Source: Haliea sp. E1-2-M8
GTDB lineage: Bacteria; Pseudomonadota; Gammaproteobacteria; Pseudomonadales; Halieaceae
NCBI RefSeq assembly: GCF_030649675.1
Contig: NZ_JAUTDR010000016.1
Span: 1-64,000 of the forward strand
Length of the DNA stretch: 64,000 bases
Direction: 5' to 3'
In this document: positions 7,093 through 17,391 of the stretch, piece by piece
Layout of the letters: the number at the start of each line of letters is the position of its first letter
Numbering within the stretch: the first letter of the stretch is position 1
The notes under the pieces: model-generated
Databases searched by the model: none
Told to the model about the DNA's origin: nothing
The model's input: only the letters and a program-made list of their open reading frames with translations
Translations under genes and position numbers: made by a program

Positions 7093-8451
7093 ATGGCCAC
7101 ACACACTGCTTACACCCTCGCCCCCGACTGCGGGGACCTGGCGCATCTGCCCGGGGAATTCGGCTGGCCCCTGCTGGGAATTACGCCCGAACTGCTGCGC
7201 GACCAGCTGGGCCTGGCGCGACGCTTCTATCGCCAGTACGGCCCGGTGTCCCGGATCCAGATGGCGCGCCAGCGCGGGGTGCTGGCGCTGGGCCCGGACC
7301 TCGCCCAGACCATTCTGCTCGACAAGGAGCAGAATTTCTCCGCCAAGATGGGCTACCAGTGGTCTCTGACCCCCTACTTTGGGGAGCACTACCTGCTCGG
7401 CAACGACTTTGACGAGCACAAGTTCCAGCGTCGGATCATGCAGACCGGGTTCAAGACCGCCGCCATGCGCGGCTATGTGGAGCTGATGAACCCGATTCTG
7501 GAGCAGGGTATAGAGCATTGGGATCAGCTGCCGGACTTCCGGTTTTTCCCGCAGATCAAGGAATTGCTGCTGGCGATGGCGCTGAAGGTGTTCTACGGCG
7601 TGGAGGGCGGCAGCGCGGTGGCGGGGGAGCTTTCGCGGGCATTCATCGACATCACCGAGGGCATGCTGGGCCTGTTTCATGTCGACCTGCCCGGATTCCG
7701 CTTTCGCCGCGGCCAGCGTGGCCGGCACCTGATCGAGGCCTACCTGTCCAGCCTGCTGCCCGCGGCCCGGGAGGAGGAGCGCAGGGACATGCTCGCCTAC
7801 ATGGCCAAGGAAACCCGCCCGGACGGCGAACTGTTCTCGGATCAGGAGCTGGTGGACCACGCCAACTTCCTGCTGTTTGCCGCCCACGACACGACCACCA
7901 GCACCCTGACCCACATGATGTACTACCTGGCGCGCTACCCCGAGTGGCAGCAGCGCATCCGCGAAGAGGGCAGGGCGGTCAACCTGGCAGGCCCGCTGGA
8001 CTACGACGACCTGCCGGCGCTGCCTCTGCTGGAAGCGGCGTTCTTCGAATCCCAGCGCCTGCATCCCTCGGTCGGTGTCATGGTCCGGCGGACCATCCGC
8101 GACTGCAAGCTCGGTGAGGTCGACGTCCTCGCCAATACCCAGGTTTTCCAGTTTCCCATGTTCACCAACCGCATGCAGGAGTACTGGCGCGACCCGGACA
8201 GCTTCGATCCCGACCGCTTCCTGCCGCCACGGCAGGAGCAGAAGGGCCACCCCTTCGCCTTCATGCCGTTCGGCGGCGGTGCACACAAGTGTATCGGCAT
8301 GCACTTCGGCAATATGCAGGCGCGACTGTTCAGCCACCTGTTTCTGCAGCGCTATGAAATCAGCCTGCCGCCGGGGCACAAGGCCAGCTTCCAGACTGTG
8401 CCCCTGCCAAAACTCCGGGACGACCTGCCCCTGCGTCTGCGCCGGCTATAG
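7093..8451 (+). CDS. Cytochrome P450 monooxygenase
   Basis: A 452-residue soluble P450. Diagnostic elements in order: I-helix oxygen-activation motif AAHDTT (263-268), K-helix ESQR (319-322, the ExxR pair) and haem-binding loop FGGGAHKCIG with the thiolate ligand Cys400. The general shape and the absence of an N-terminal anchor fit bacterial CYP enzymes acting on hydrophobic substrates such as sterols, terpenes or alkanes. No ferredoxin or reductase gene is adjacent, so electron donors must be encoded elsewhere. It stands alone on the plus strand with 136 bases separating it from the divergent ChaN-like gene. Substrate unknown. Confidence 0.93.
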   Translation: MATHTAYTLAPDCGDLAHLPGEFGWPLLGITPELLRDQLGLARRFYRQYGPVSRIQMARQRGVLALGPDLAQTILLDKEQNFSAKMGYQWSLTPYFGEHYLLGNDFDEHKFQRRIMQTGFKTAAMRGYVELMNPILEQGIEHWDQLPDFRFFPQIKELLLAMALKVFYGVEGGSAVAGELSRAFIDITEGMLGLFHVDLPGFRFRRGQRGRHLIEAYLSSLLPAAREEERRDMLAYMAKETRPDGELFSDQELVDHANFLLFAAHDTTTSTLTHMMYYLARYPEWQQRIREEGRAVNLAGPLDYDDLPALPLLEAAFFESQRLHPSVGVMVRRTIRDCKLGEVDVLANTQVFQFPMFTNRMQEYWRDPDSFDPDRFLPPRQEQKGHPFAFMPFGGGAHKCIGMHFGNMQARLFSHLFLQRYEISLPPGHKASFQTVPLPKLRDDLPLRLRRL

Positions 8452-8567
8452 CAGCGGTTTCTTGCATTTGACAGGGGCTGAGCTTGCAAATTGCGATGCG
8501 GGGTATCACCCTTGCAGCCTGTGAATGGCCGCCGCCTGCCGCGTCGGTCGCCCCTGGGTCACAGTCG

Positions 8568-10502
8568 GTGAGGTACGCCCCATTGCGGTATCGGGTAGTC
8601 TGTTTGGTCCTGTCGTTTCATGCTCTTTTCCCGGCCTTCCCGCTGCAGGCAGCGGACCTGCCCCTGGCGCGCGAGGGCTATAGCGACGCGGTCCGCGCCA
8701 TCAGTCGTGGGCAGTGGACGGAGTACCAGCGGCTGCGTCCGGGGCTGGAGGAATACCCGTTGGCCATGTATCTCGACTACTACGAACTCAGCCGCAAAAC
8801 CCGGCAGGTGCGCCCGGGAGATGCCAATCTGTTCCTGCAGCGCAGCGAGGGCTCGCCGCTGCCCAACCGCTTTCTAGCAGGCTACCTGTCCCAGGCGGGC
8901 CGGGATGGCCGTTGGCGGGACTTTCTCGCGGTAATGGCCGACGAGCCCAACAGCATTGACCTCAAGTGCTACTACTTTCGCGCCCGCCTGGCCGAGGGCG
9001 ACCCGCTGGTAGCCTGGGAGGGCGCCGAGCGCCTGTGGGTGCACGGCGAGTCCCGCCCCAAAGCCTGTGATCCATTGTTTGCTGCCTGGCAGAAGGCCGG
9101 CCAGCTGAGTGATGACATCGTCTGGGCGCGCCTGCTCAAGGCCTTTGAAGCGCGCCAGCGCTCGCTGATGAGCTACGTTGCCCGCAAGGGCAGTGACAGT
9201 CTGCGTCCCTGGTCAGAACGCCTGCTCGAGGTTTACCGCAGCCCGGACCGCATGCGCAGTCTGGTCCCGGTAACGAATGATCCCCGCACCGCCGATATCG
9301 TCGCCTACGGTACCGCCTACTTCGCGCGCTACAAGCCGGTGCCGGCCCTGCAGCAGTGGTTGCAGTACAAGGGCCAGATGCAGTTCAGCGAGCCGCAGCT
9401 GGCGCTGGCGGAGGGCGCTCTGGCGCTGCGCAGCCTGTTTGCCAAGTCCCCGGAAAACCTGCCCTGGGTGGAGGAAGCGCTGGCCCGCCTCGGCGATGAC
9501 AGTCTGGTGGAAATTCGCCTGCGCTGGGCCCTGCAGGAGCAGGAGTGGGCAGCAGTGGCAGCGAACCTGCAGAAGCTGTCGCCGAGCGCCCGTGGGGATG
9601 CGGGCTGGCGCTACTGGCAGGCGGTGGTGCACCAGCGGGCAGGCGAGCGAGAGCTGGCGGAAGCCCTGCTGCGGGGTGTGTCCCAGGAGCGCGACTACTA
9701 CGGCTTCCTGGCGGCGGAACGGCTGGGGCTGCCGCCCACCTTCAATCACCGGGTAACGGCTCTGGCGCCCGGGCGGACGGAGCCTCTGCGGCAGCTTCCG
9801 GTGGTGCGCCGCATCGAGGAGCTGTACCACCACAAGGAGGAGAACCTGGCACACTCCGAGTGGTACCAGGTTTTGCAAAGAACCTCGCCGCAGGAGCAGC
9901 AGGAGCTGGCGACGCTGGCCTCCACGCTGGGCTGGCACCGCATGGCCATCGATGCGGCCAACAAGGCCGAGGCCTGGGATGCCCTGAGCCTGCGCTTTCC
10001 CACGCCCTACCAGGACACCTTCAGCCGTCACGCCAGTACGCGTCAGGTTGCGGTTACCGAACTGATGGCCATCGCCCGCCGCGAGAGCGCGTTCTACGCC
10101 GGTGCCCGTTCGCCGGTGGGAGCCCGCGGCCTGATGCAAGTGATGCCGGCCACGGGCAAGCAGGTGGCGACGCAGATCAAGGCCAACCACTCTGACCAGG
10201 CTCTGTATGACGTCGAACACAACGTGTTGCTGGGCAGCGCCTATTACCGGCAGCTATTGGATCGCTACGGCGATAACCGGGTCCTGGCGATGGCGGCTTA
10301 CAATGCCGGCCCGCACCGGGTGGATCGCTGGCGCAACAAACCGGAAGAGACAGTACCGGTGGACGTCTGGATCGAAACCATCCCGTTTCGCGAGACCCGT
10401 AACTACGTCAAGGCGGTGCTCGCCTACAACCTGGTGTTCAAGTATCTGCTGGGACAGGAGGGCACGCTGCTCACCGAGCAGGAACGCAGGTTGACCTACT
10501 GA
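8568..10502 (+). CDS. slt: Soluble lytic murein transglycosylase
   Basis: A periplasmic peptidoglycan lytic transglycosylase of the Slt70 type. A long superhelical alpha-repeat region covers most of the protein; the C-terminal lysozyme-like SLT domain contains ARRESAFYAGARSPVGARGL, with catalytic Glu at about residue 506, then LMQVMPATGKQVA and MAAYNAGPHRVDRW. The frame is open back to 8484. GTG 8568 is chosen because it yields a compact signal peptide (MRYAPLRYRVVCLVLSFHAL... to about LQA-ADLP); ATG 8496 is the alternative. The next gene starts 13 bases after its stop, so co-transcription is likely. Confidence 0.9.
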   Translation: MRYAPLRYRVVCLVLSFHALFPAFPLQAADLPLAREGYSDAVRAISRGQWTEYQRLRPGLEEYPLAMYLDYYELSRKTRQVRPGDANLFLQRSEGSPLPNRFLAGYLSQAGRDGRWRDFLAVMADEPNSIDLKCYYFRARLAEGDPLVAWEGAERLWVHGESRPKACDPLFAAWQKAGQLSDDIVWARLLKAFEARQRSLMSYVARKGSDSLRPWSERLLEVYRSPDRMRSLVPVTNDPRTADIVAYGTAYFARYKPVPALQQWLQYKGQMQFSEPQLALAEGALALRSLFAKSPENLPWVEEALARLGDDSLVEIRLRWALQEQEWAAVAANLQKLSPSARGDAGWRYWQAVVHQRAGERELAEALLRGVSQERDYYGFLAAERLGLPPTFNHRVTALAPGRTEPLRQLPVVRRIEELYHHKEENLAHSEWYQVLQRTSPQEQQELATLASTLGWHRMAIDAANKAEAWDALSLRFPTPYQDTFSRHASTRQVAVTELMAIARRESAFYAGARSPVGARGLMQVMPATGKQVATQIKANHSDQALYDVEHNVLLGSAYYRQLLDRYGDNRVLAMAAYNAGPHRVDRWRNKPEETVPVDVWIETIPFRETRNYVKAVLAYNLVFKYLLGQEGTLLTEQERRLTY

Positions 10503-10515
10503 GCATGCGCCAACG

Positions 10516-11202
10516 GTGAGCGGGCCCAGCCTGAGTTTTGTCATCCCGGTACTCAACGAGGCGGGGCGTATCGTCGAGTTGCTGGCAATGCTGCAACGGG
10601 ATTTCCCCGGTGCCCAGCGCATTGTGGTCGACGGCGGCAGCAGGGATGCCACAGTGGCTGCGGCCATGCCGGGAGCTACCCAGCTGTTGTTGGGGGAGGC
10701 GGGCCGGGCGGCGCAGATGAATCTCGGCGCTCGCGCTGCCAGCGGGGATTATCTGCTGTTTCTGCACGCGGACAGCCGGCCGCGGTTTACCACCGCTGCC
10801 CTGTCCCGGGTGCTGGCAGTAGCGCCTGAATGGGGTTTTTTTCCACTGCGCCTGGACAGCCGCAAAGCGGTATTCCGGCTGCTCGAACGCGCGATCAGCT
10901 TACGCTCGCGCTACAGCGGTATTGGCACCGGTGACCAGATGTTGTTTCTGCGCCGGGATCTGTTCCTGGCCTGCGGCGGCTTCGCCCCGATTCCCCTGAT
11001 GGAAGACGTGGAACTCTGCAAGCGCCTGCGGCGAACGGCCGCGCCCCTGGTGCCGGACCTGGCGGTGGAAACCTCCAGTCGCCGCTGGGAGCAGCGGGGC
11101 GTGCTGCGCACCGTGCTGCAGATGTGGGGCCTGCGCCTTGCCTATGCCCTGGGTGTGGCCCCGGAACGGCTGCGGCGGATTTACTATGGCCCCCGTGGCT
11201 GA
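10516..11202 (+). CDS. TIGR04283-type family 2 glycosyltransferase
   Basis: A 228-residue GT-A fold glycosyltransferase starting with GTG. It shows SFVIPVLNEAGRI at the N-terminus, VVDGGSRDAT for nucleotide-sugar binding, LFLHADSRP as the metal-binding DxD-like region, and GTGDQMLFLRRDLF and MEDVELCKRLR further on. These are the marks of TIGR04283, found together with TIGR04282 proteins and annotated in databases as arsenosugar biosynthesis glycosyltransferases; the acceptor is unproven in this group. The stop overlaps the next gene, which begins at 11186, making a two-gene coupled unit. Confidence 0.88.
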   Translation: MSGPSLSFVIPVLNEAGRIVELLAMLQRDFPGAQRIVVDGGSRDATVAAAMPGATQLLLGEAGRAAQMNLGARAASGDYLLFLHADSRPRFTTAALSRVLAVAPEWGFFPLRLDSRKAVFRLLERAISLRSRYSGIGTGDQMLFLRRDLFLACGGFAPIPLMEDVELCKRLRRTAAPLVPDLAVETSSRRWEQRGVLRTVLQMWGLRLAYALGVAPERLRRIYYGPRG

Positions 11203-11824
11203 GCGCGTCATTCTGCAGCAGTTTGCCAAGGTCCCCGAGCCAGGCCGGGTGAAGACCCGCATGCTGGTGCAACTCTCGGCCGAGGATGCCTGCGCCCTGC
11301 ATGAGGAACTGGTGCGCTGGACCTGCGAGACCCTGCACGAATCCGCGCTCGGTACGGTAGAGCTGTGGGTGGCGGGCGATGCCGGTCACCCGCTGCTCCG
11401 CGACTGCGCGTCCCTGGGGCAGCTTACCCTGCGGCGCCAGTCCGGGGCCGATCTGGGGGAGCGTATGCGCCTGGCGCTCAATGACGGCCTCGCCCGCGCC
11501 GATCGCGTACTGCTGGTGGGCAGCGACTGTCCGGCGTTGACCGGTTCCTATCTGCAGAAGGCGCTGGCGGCGCTGGATGACGCGGACCTGGTGCTGGGCC
11601 CCGCCCTGGATGGCGGCTATGTCTTGATCGGGGCGAGAAAGCCCGTGGATGCGGTTTTTGTCGATGTTGGCTGGGGCAGTTCCCGGGTGCTGACCGAAAC
11701 CCGGGAGCGGGCGCGGGCGGCGGCAATCACGGTGACAGAGCTGCAACCGCTGCGAGATATAGACCGTCCCGAAGACCTGCCGCACTGGCAGGCCCTGCGA
11801 CAGCGCGGCCGGGTCAGGCGGTAG
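11186..11824 (+). CDS. TIGR04282-type glycosyltransferase (DUF2064)
   Basis: A 212-residue protein with the DUF2064/TIGR04282 signature: VILQQFAKVPEPGRVKTRML at the start, then LLVGSDCPAL and LGPALDGGYVLIG, and an IDRPEDLPHW-like end. The family has a nucleotidyltransferase/GT-A fold related to MobA and CofC. The start ATG 11186 lies inside the upstream glycosyltransferase gene (17-base overlap). TIGR04283 and TIGR04282 genes are regularly neighbours and probably act in sequence on one small-molecule or lipid-linked product. Its 3' end overlaps the convergent gene by 11 bases. Confidence 0.87.
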   Translation: MAPVAERVILQQFAKVPEPGRVKTRMLVQLSAEDACALHEELVRWTCETLHESALGTVELWVAGDAGHPLLRDCASLGQLTLRRQSGADLGERMRLALNDGLARADRVLLVGSDCPALTGSYLQKALAALDDADLVLGPALDGGYVLIGARKPVDAVFVDVGWGSSRVLTETRERARAAAITVTELQPLRDIDRPEDLPHWQALRQRGRVRR

Positions 11825-12209
11825 CGGTGGCGACTGCTTCCCGTGCCGGGGTGTCGATGTCCGCGCGCGAGCGTTGGTACAGCAGCCAGGCTATGGCGGT
11901 GCAGTAGCTCAGGTTGGTCTGCAACTCGCTGTCCGGGTCGCTGAGGAATGCGCGCTGGCTGGCAAGACCTCGCACCCGGCTGGCCATCTCGGGCTTGAAG
12001 GCCAGATAGCGATCCCAGATGTCCCGGTGCTGTGCGGTGGTGATGTGGAACAGGCCGAGGCCGGTGTTGCGGGCCGAAAACAGTCCCAGTTCAGGTGCAC
12101 AGACCGCTGACTGCAGCAGGAAATCCTCGCTGGCAGGGGTCCAGACACCCAGATAATTGAGGGTCGGCCGGATGACCTGTTCCCTCAGATGCTCCGCGGT
12201 GACATACAT
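11814..12209 (-). CDS. Phage-type protein of unknown function
   Basis: A 131-residue protein starting at CAT 12207-12209 with a good AGGAGA ribosome-binding site. The text LREQVIRPTLNYLGVWTPAS, the LGLFHITTAQHRDIW centre and the YCTAIAWLLYQR end match the pattern of short phage and prophage proteins that read LRxxVIxPTLxxLGL...ALGxYQMEPxTHxDIW and look like degenerate lysozyme-fold or tail-associated proteins. No other phage gene is adjacent. The 5' side is a notably AT-rich gap (12294-12485). It is probably a domesticated or leftover phage gene; the function is unknown. Confidence 0.55.
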   Translation of the reverse strand: MYVTAEHLREQVIRPTLNYLGVWTPASEDFLLQSAVCAPELGLFSARNTGLGLFHITTAQHRDIWDRYLAFKPEMASRVRGLASQRAFLSDPDSELQTNLSYCTAIAWLLYQRSRADIDTPAREAVATATA

Positions 12210-12485
12210 AGGCGGTTTCTCCTGATGATCCGCGCGGCGGGGTTTTTCTTGTCTGCACCCGGTTACGGCTTCCGGTGCCGGCAGTTCCCTCACTCACAAA
12301 ACAGTTTTAGCATAGGAAATAAATAAAGCCAATTAAAATAACAGCTTGCAGCGTACTATTTACTAAATATCTGGAAAGTGGCTGTAACTGGGATTATTTG
12401 AGGTGCGATCGAATACATTGGCGCGGAGTAAAGGTAGCTAAAAACAGCGAATGAGCGGACATTTGGGTCTAAAATCTATAAAAAA
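12210..12485. other. AT-rich intergenic region
   Basis: About 276 bases without a gene separate the phage-type gene from yciH, both on the minus strand. The portion 12300-12480 is strikingly AT-rich compared with flanking DNA (AAATAAATAAAGCC, TATTTACTAAATATC) and could supply the promoter of the phage-type gene and the terminator region of yciH. No clear hairpin with T-run was found. Confidence 0.4.
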
Positions 12486-12851
12486 CTAGCCGCCGGCAAT
12501 TTTCACCCGATAACCCTGGCGCTCCAGCTCTGGCTGCAATATCTGCCGCTGGTCGCCCTGGATTTCGATTTCTTCGCCCTTTACGGAGCCGCCGACGCCG
12601 CATTTTTGTTTCAGCACCTTGGCCAGCGCTTTCAATTCGGCGGGCGCCAGCGGCAGGCCCCGAACGATGGTGACCGCCTTGCCGCCGCGGCCCTTGGTTT
12701 CCCGGTACAGGCGCACAACGCCGTCGCCGGTCGCCGCCGGACGTGCGTTGCCGCAGACGCAGGCCGCCTCCGGTCGCTGGCACTGGGGGCAGAGGCGGCC
12801 GCCGTCAGTGGAGTAAACCAGGCGGGTGTTTGTGCGGTCACTTTTGGCCAT
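12486..12851 (-). CDS. yciH: YciH/SUI1-family translation factor homologue
   Basis: A 121-residue homologue of eukaryotic eIF1 (SUI1). The C-terminal half carries the SUI1 fold: VRLYRETKGRGGKAVTIVRG, LKQKCGVGGSVKGEEIEIQG and the terminal ELERQGYRVKIAGG, all strongly conserved. The N-terminal part holds a small cysteine cluster (CPQCQRPEAACVC) that could bind a metal. YciH in E. coli influences initiation fidelity and stress translation. The start CAT 12849-12851 is chosen by family alignment; a longer frame upstream is spurious. Divergent from slyX, with a promoter-embedded inverted repeat between them. Confidence 0.92.
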   Translation of the reverse strand: MAKSDRTNTRLVYSTDGGRLCPQCQRPEAACVCGNARPAATGDGVVRLYRETKGRGGKAVTIVRGLPLAPAELKALAKVLKQKCGVGGSVKGEEIEIQGDQRQILQPELERQGYRVKIAGG

Positions 12852-12877
12852 GACGGTTCCAGAGGATTGAGCGATGC

Positions 12878-12911
12878 CGCGGAGTATATTAGCCTCCGCG
12901 CTGCATTTGAA
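12878..12911 (-). promoter_or_regulatory. yciH promoter with embedded inverted repeat
   Basis: On the minus strand TTCAAA (12911-12906) and TATACT (12888-12883) are spaced 17 bases, about 32 bases before the yciH start. A perfect 7-bp inverted repeat, CGCGGAG (12878-12884) and CTCCGCG (12894-12900), straddles the -10 element, the expected place for a repressor operator. Confidence 0.42.
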
Positions 12912-12950
12912 TCGCATGCCAGCCCCGGCCCCTGAAGAAGACAGCCCCGG

Positions 12951-13175
12951 ATGAAGAAAAAAGAACTGCAAAACCTGCTCGAGGAACTGCAGAGTCAGGT
13001 GGCGTTCCAGGACGATGCGCTGCATGCACTGCAGTCAGCGCTGGCAAACCAGCAACAGGATCTGCTGACCCTGCAGCGCCAGCTCACACTGCTCAAGCAG
13101 CGCCAGGACGAGCAGGCGCAGCAAGCGGAAGAGGGGGCAACAACGCCCTCCCAGGAAGCACCACCCCACTATTGA
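12951..13175 (+). CDS. slyX: SlyX family protein
   Basis: A 74-residue protein that is almost entirely one coiled coil (ELQNLLEELQSQVAFQDDAL through TLLKQRQDEQAQQ) and ends in the family tail PPHY. SlyX is widespread in proteobacteria; its biochemical role is unknown although it was first found beside slyD. The downstream acyl-CoA dehydrogenase gene starts only 10 bases after the stop, so the two may share a transcript, unlike the usual slyX context. Confidence 0.9.
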   Translation: MKKKELQNLLEELQSQVAFQDDALHALQSALANQQQDLLTLQRQLTLLKQRQDEQAQQAEEGATTPSQEAPPHY

Positions 13176-13185
13176 GGCAAAAATA

Positions 13186-14424
<1,239 letters not shown>

Positions 14425-14453
14425 GCTGACGCCCGCACAACAGGAGCAAGAAC

Positions 14454-15581
14454 ATGGCACAACCCAACAATTACGGCTTCGGCGAAGAGGCGGCCCTGCT
14501 CAAGGAATCCGCGCGGAAGTTTTTCCGCGAGCATTTCCCTGCCGACAAACTGCACGCCCTGGTCGCCGCAGACCACAACCCGGACCGGCCGCCGGTCTGC
14601 CAGTGGGACCGCGAACTGTGGCAGCAGCTGGTGGATCTGGGCTGGACCATGCTGGCGGTGCCGGAATCCGCCGGTGGTGTCGGCATGCCGGTCGCCGCCG
14701 TGGCGGGCCTGGTGGAAGAACTGGGCCGCGCGGCGTTTCCCTGCCCGCTGCTGGGAACCCTGAGCGCAACCTATGCCCTGGTCGCCTGCGGCGCGGGCGG
14801 CGAAGCGGCGCTGGCGGATATTGCCGCCGGCGAGGCCGCCACCCTGGCCCTGACCAATCAGCACGGGGACTGGAACCCGGCCGCGACCGAAGTGGAATAT
14901 CGCGACGGTGCCCTGCACGGCACTGCCTGGTTCGTGCAGGATGCTGCCAAGTGCGACAAGCTGCTGGTCTGCGCCAGCACCGCCAGCGGCTTTGGCCTGT
15001 TCTGGCTGCCGGCCGGGGCCCAGGGTGTGACCCTGGAGGCGGACGCCATTGTCGATTTGACCCGCGACCAGGCCCACATCCGCTTTGACGGCGCGGCGGC
15101 GACCGAGGTCAGCGGCAATGCGCTGACGGCGCTGGACAGTGCCTTCCCCGCGATCTGGACCCTGCTCGCAGCAGACATGGTTGGCGCGGCAGAGTGGCAG
15201 CTGCAAACCACGGTGGAATATGTCGGCACCCGCAAGCAGTTCGACCATCCGCTGGGTTTCTTCCAGGCGATCAAGCATCCGCTGGTGGAGGTGATGGTGC
15301 AGATTGATGCGGCCAAGTCCCTGGTCTACAACGCCGCCTGCGCCTGTGACACCGAACAGGAGAAGGCCGCCCAGTACGCGCACATGGCCAAGGCGGCCGC
15401 GAGCGACATGGCCGCCTACGCCTGCAGCCGCTCGGTGCAGAGCCACGGCGGTATCGGCTTTACCTGGGAGTGCCATGTGCACCTGTACTTCAAGCGCCAG
15501 AAGCACTCGCAGATGTTGTGGGGGGATGGCAGCTGGCACCGGGCGCGGCTGGCAGACATCGTGATTGGCGCTGCCGCATGA
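14454..15581 (+). CDS. Acyl-CoA dehydrogenase, pair 1 subunit B
   Basis: A 375-residue acyl-CoA dehydrogenase-like protein, ATG preceded by AGGAGC. It has the ACAD fold (PESAGGVGMPVAAVAGLVEE, YVGTRKQFDHPLGFFQAIKH and QSHGGIGFTWECHVHLYFKR) but lacks the EVQRN-type FAD signature at its C-terminus, ending instead MLWGDGSWHRARLADIVI. That division of motifs matches alpha-beta ACAD heteromers where active sites form between unlike subunits. Its stop overlaps the start of the amidohydrolase gene (ATGA at 15578-15581), so the genes are translationally coupled. Confidence 0.9.
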   Translation: MAQPNNYGFGEEAALLKESARKFFREHFPADKLHALVAADHNPDRPPVCQWDRELWQQLVDLGWTMLAVPESAGGVGMPVAAVAGLVEELGRAAFPCPLLGTLSATYALVACGAGGEAALADIAAGEAATLALTNQHGDWNPAATEVEYRDGALHGTAWFVQDAAKCDKLLVCASTASGFGLFWLPAGAQGVTLEADAIVDLTRDQAHIRFDGAAATEVSGNALTALDSAFPAIWTLLAADMVGAAEWQLQTTVEYVGTRKQFDHPLGFFQAIKHPLVEVMVQIDAAKSLVYNAACACDTEQEKAAQYAHMAKAAASDMAAYACSRSVQSHGGIGFTWECHVHLYFKRQKHSQMLWGDGSWHRARLADIVIGAAA

Positions 15582-17287
15582 ACTGGAAAACCTGGCTGGC
15601 GGTAGCGGTGGCTCTGGTCGCCGGCCTGGCCACGCTGTTCTCGATTGCCACCCGCCTGCCGGTAGCGCCCGAGCATCAGGTGTTCGTCAATGGAGAGGTG
15701 CTGACCATGGACGCGGACAACCGGGTGGTGCAGGCCCTGTCCGTGCGCTCGGATCGTATCCAGGCACTGGGCAGCAACGAGGAGATCATGGCACTGGTGA
15801 CCGACCGCACCGAGATCATTGATCTCGGCGGGCGCACATTGCTGCCCGGATTCATCGATGCCCACGGCCACTTTCCGGCCTCCGGCCTGGATACGGTCGC
15901 GGCGGACCTGAACAGCCCGCCACTGGGCACAATCACCGATATCGACAGCCTGCTCGGCGCCCTGCGGGAGCGAGCGGCGGTAATGCAGGAGGGTGAGTGG
16001 GTCACCGGCTTCGGTTACGATGACACCCTGCTGGCGGAGGCGAGGCACCCCACCCGCGAGGAGCTGGATTCGGTGTCCGCGGAAAACCCGGTGGCGATCC
16101 TGCACATTTCCGGGCACATGGTGGTGGCCAATAGCGCGGCTCTGGCAGCTGCGGGCATCGACGCCGGGACGCCGGATCCCGAGGGCGGAGTAATCTCCCG
16201 CAGGCCCGGCTCCCGGGAGCCCAACGGCCTGCTGGAAGAGACGGCGCGCCTGCCGGTAGTGGCGAAGATGCTGGATCTGGGGGCGCTGGATTTCCTGGGC
16301 ATGATCCGCTCGGCAGTTCGCGAGTATGCGCAGTACGGCGTTACCACCGCCCAGGCCGGTGGCGTGGCGCCGGATATGGCGCGGGGCTTTGCCCTCGCCA
16401 GCCGCCTCGGGGTGATACCCCTGCGCCTGCAGGTGTTTCCCATGGAGGAGGATTTCCGCGAGCTGATCGCCGCCGGCGACTACGCCCCGGCCGACTACGA
16501 GCGCGGGCGGCTGCAGATGGGCGCGGTGAAGATCATCGCCGACGGCAGCATCCAGGGGTTCACCGGCTACCTGACCCGGCCCTATCACACGCCCTACCAC
16601 GGCGACGCAGAGTATCGCGGTTACCCCGCCGTGGTGCGCGAGCGCCTGTTCGAGCAGGTCCGGGCCCTGCACCGCGAGGGCTACCAACTCGCGATACACG
16701 GCAACGGCGACGCCTCCATCGACGATATCCTCGATGCGTTCGCCGCGGCCCAGGCTGCGTACCCGGTAGCGGACCCGCGCCTGATCCTGATTCACTCGCA
16801 GATGGCGCGCCAGGACCAGATCGAACGGATGGCGGAACTGGGGGTAACCCCGAGCTTCTTCTCGGCGCATACCTGGTACTGGGGCGACCGCCACCGGGAT
16901 ATCTTTATCGGCCCTGAGCGCGCGGCACAGATCAGCCCCGCGGCCTGGGCGCAGCAGGCGGATCTCCGGTTCAGCGCGCACATGGACACACCGGTGACGC
17001 CCATGCGGCCCCTGCAGGCCGTCTGGAGCCTGGTCCACCGGGAAACCTTCGGCGGCGATGTGCTGGGCCCGGAGCAGCGGGTGGATGTGATGACGGCCCT
17101 GCGGGCAGTGACGATCGATGCCGCCTGGCAGATCTTCCAGGAGGACAATCGCGGCTCCCTGGAGCCCGGCAAGTACGCTGACCTGGTGCTGCTGAGCGGC
17201 AGCCCGCTGCGGGATACCCATGCCCTGCGCGAGTTGCAGGTTGACGGCACCTGGGTCAGCGGCGCGCGGATTTACCGGCGGCGTTGA
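15578..17287 (+). CDS. Amidohydrolase family 3 (YtcJ-like)
   Basis: A 569-residue predicted metal-dependent hydrolase of the amidohydrolase superfamily, YtcJ type. The N-terminus has a membrane anchor or signal sequence (residues about 5-24, WLAVAVALVAGLATLFSIAT). Metal-site motifs visible are LLPGFIDAHGHF (strand 1 HxH), LAIHGNGDASIDDI and LILIHSQMARQD (later histidines) and FSAHMDTPVTPM. The C-terminus returns to the composite beta domain (GSLEPGKYADLVLL). Its start overlaps the preceding ACAD stop. Family members hydrolyse N-acyl or cyclic amides; the actual substrate is not indicated, but coupling to acyl-CoA dehydrogenases suggests processing of an imported acyl compound. Confidence 0.88.
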   Translation: MNWKTWLAVAVALVAGLATLFSIATRLPVAPEHQVFVNGEVLTMDADNRVVQALSVRSDRIQALGSNEEIMALVTDRTEIIDLGGRTLLPGFIDAHGHFPASGLDTVAADLNSPPLGTITDIDSLLGALRERAAVMQEGEWVTGFGYDDTLLAEARHPTREELDSVSAENPVAILHISGHMVVANSAALAAAGIDAGTPDPEGGVISRRPGSREPNGLLEETARLPVVAKMLDLGALDFLGMIRSAVREYAQYGVTTAQAGGVAPDMARGFALASRLGVIPLRLQVFPMEEDFRELIAAGDYAPADYERGRLQMGAVKIIADGSIQGFTGYLTRPYHTPYHGDAEYRGYPAVVRERLFEQVRALHREGYQLAIHGNGDASIDDILDAFAAAQAAYPVADPRLILIHSQMARQDQIERMAELGVTPSFFSAHTWYWGDRHRDIFIGPERAAQISPAAWAQQADLRFSAHMDTPVTPMRPLQAVWSLVHRETFGGDVLGPEQRVDVMTALRAVTIDAAWQIFQEDNRGSLEPGKYADLVLLSGSPLRDTHALRELQVDGTWVSGARIYRRR

Positions 17288-17391
17288 GCGCAGGCCGGGG
17301 GCGCGTGGACAGCGCGCGCCCGATCCGATATAAAGGCGCTGCGAGGGTGTCACAGCCGCCCGGGTCAGCGCACAGGAGGGAGCCGCGCCGC

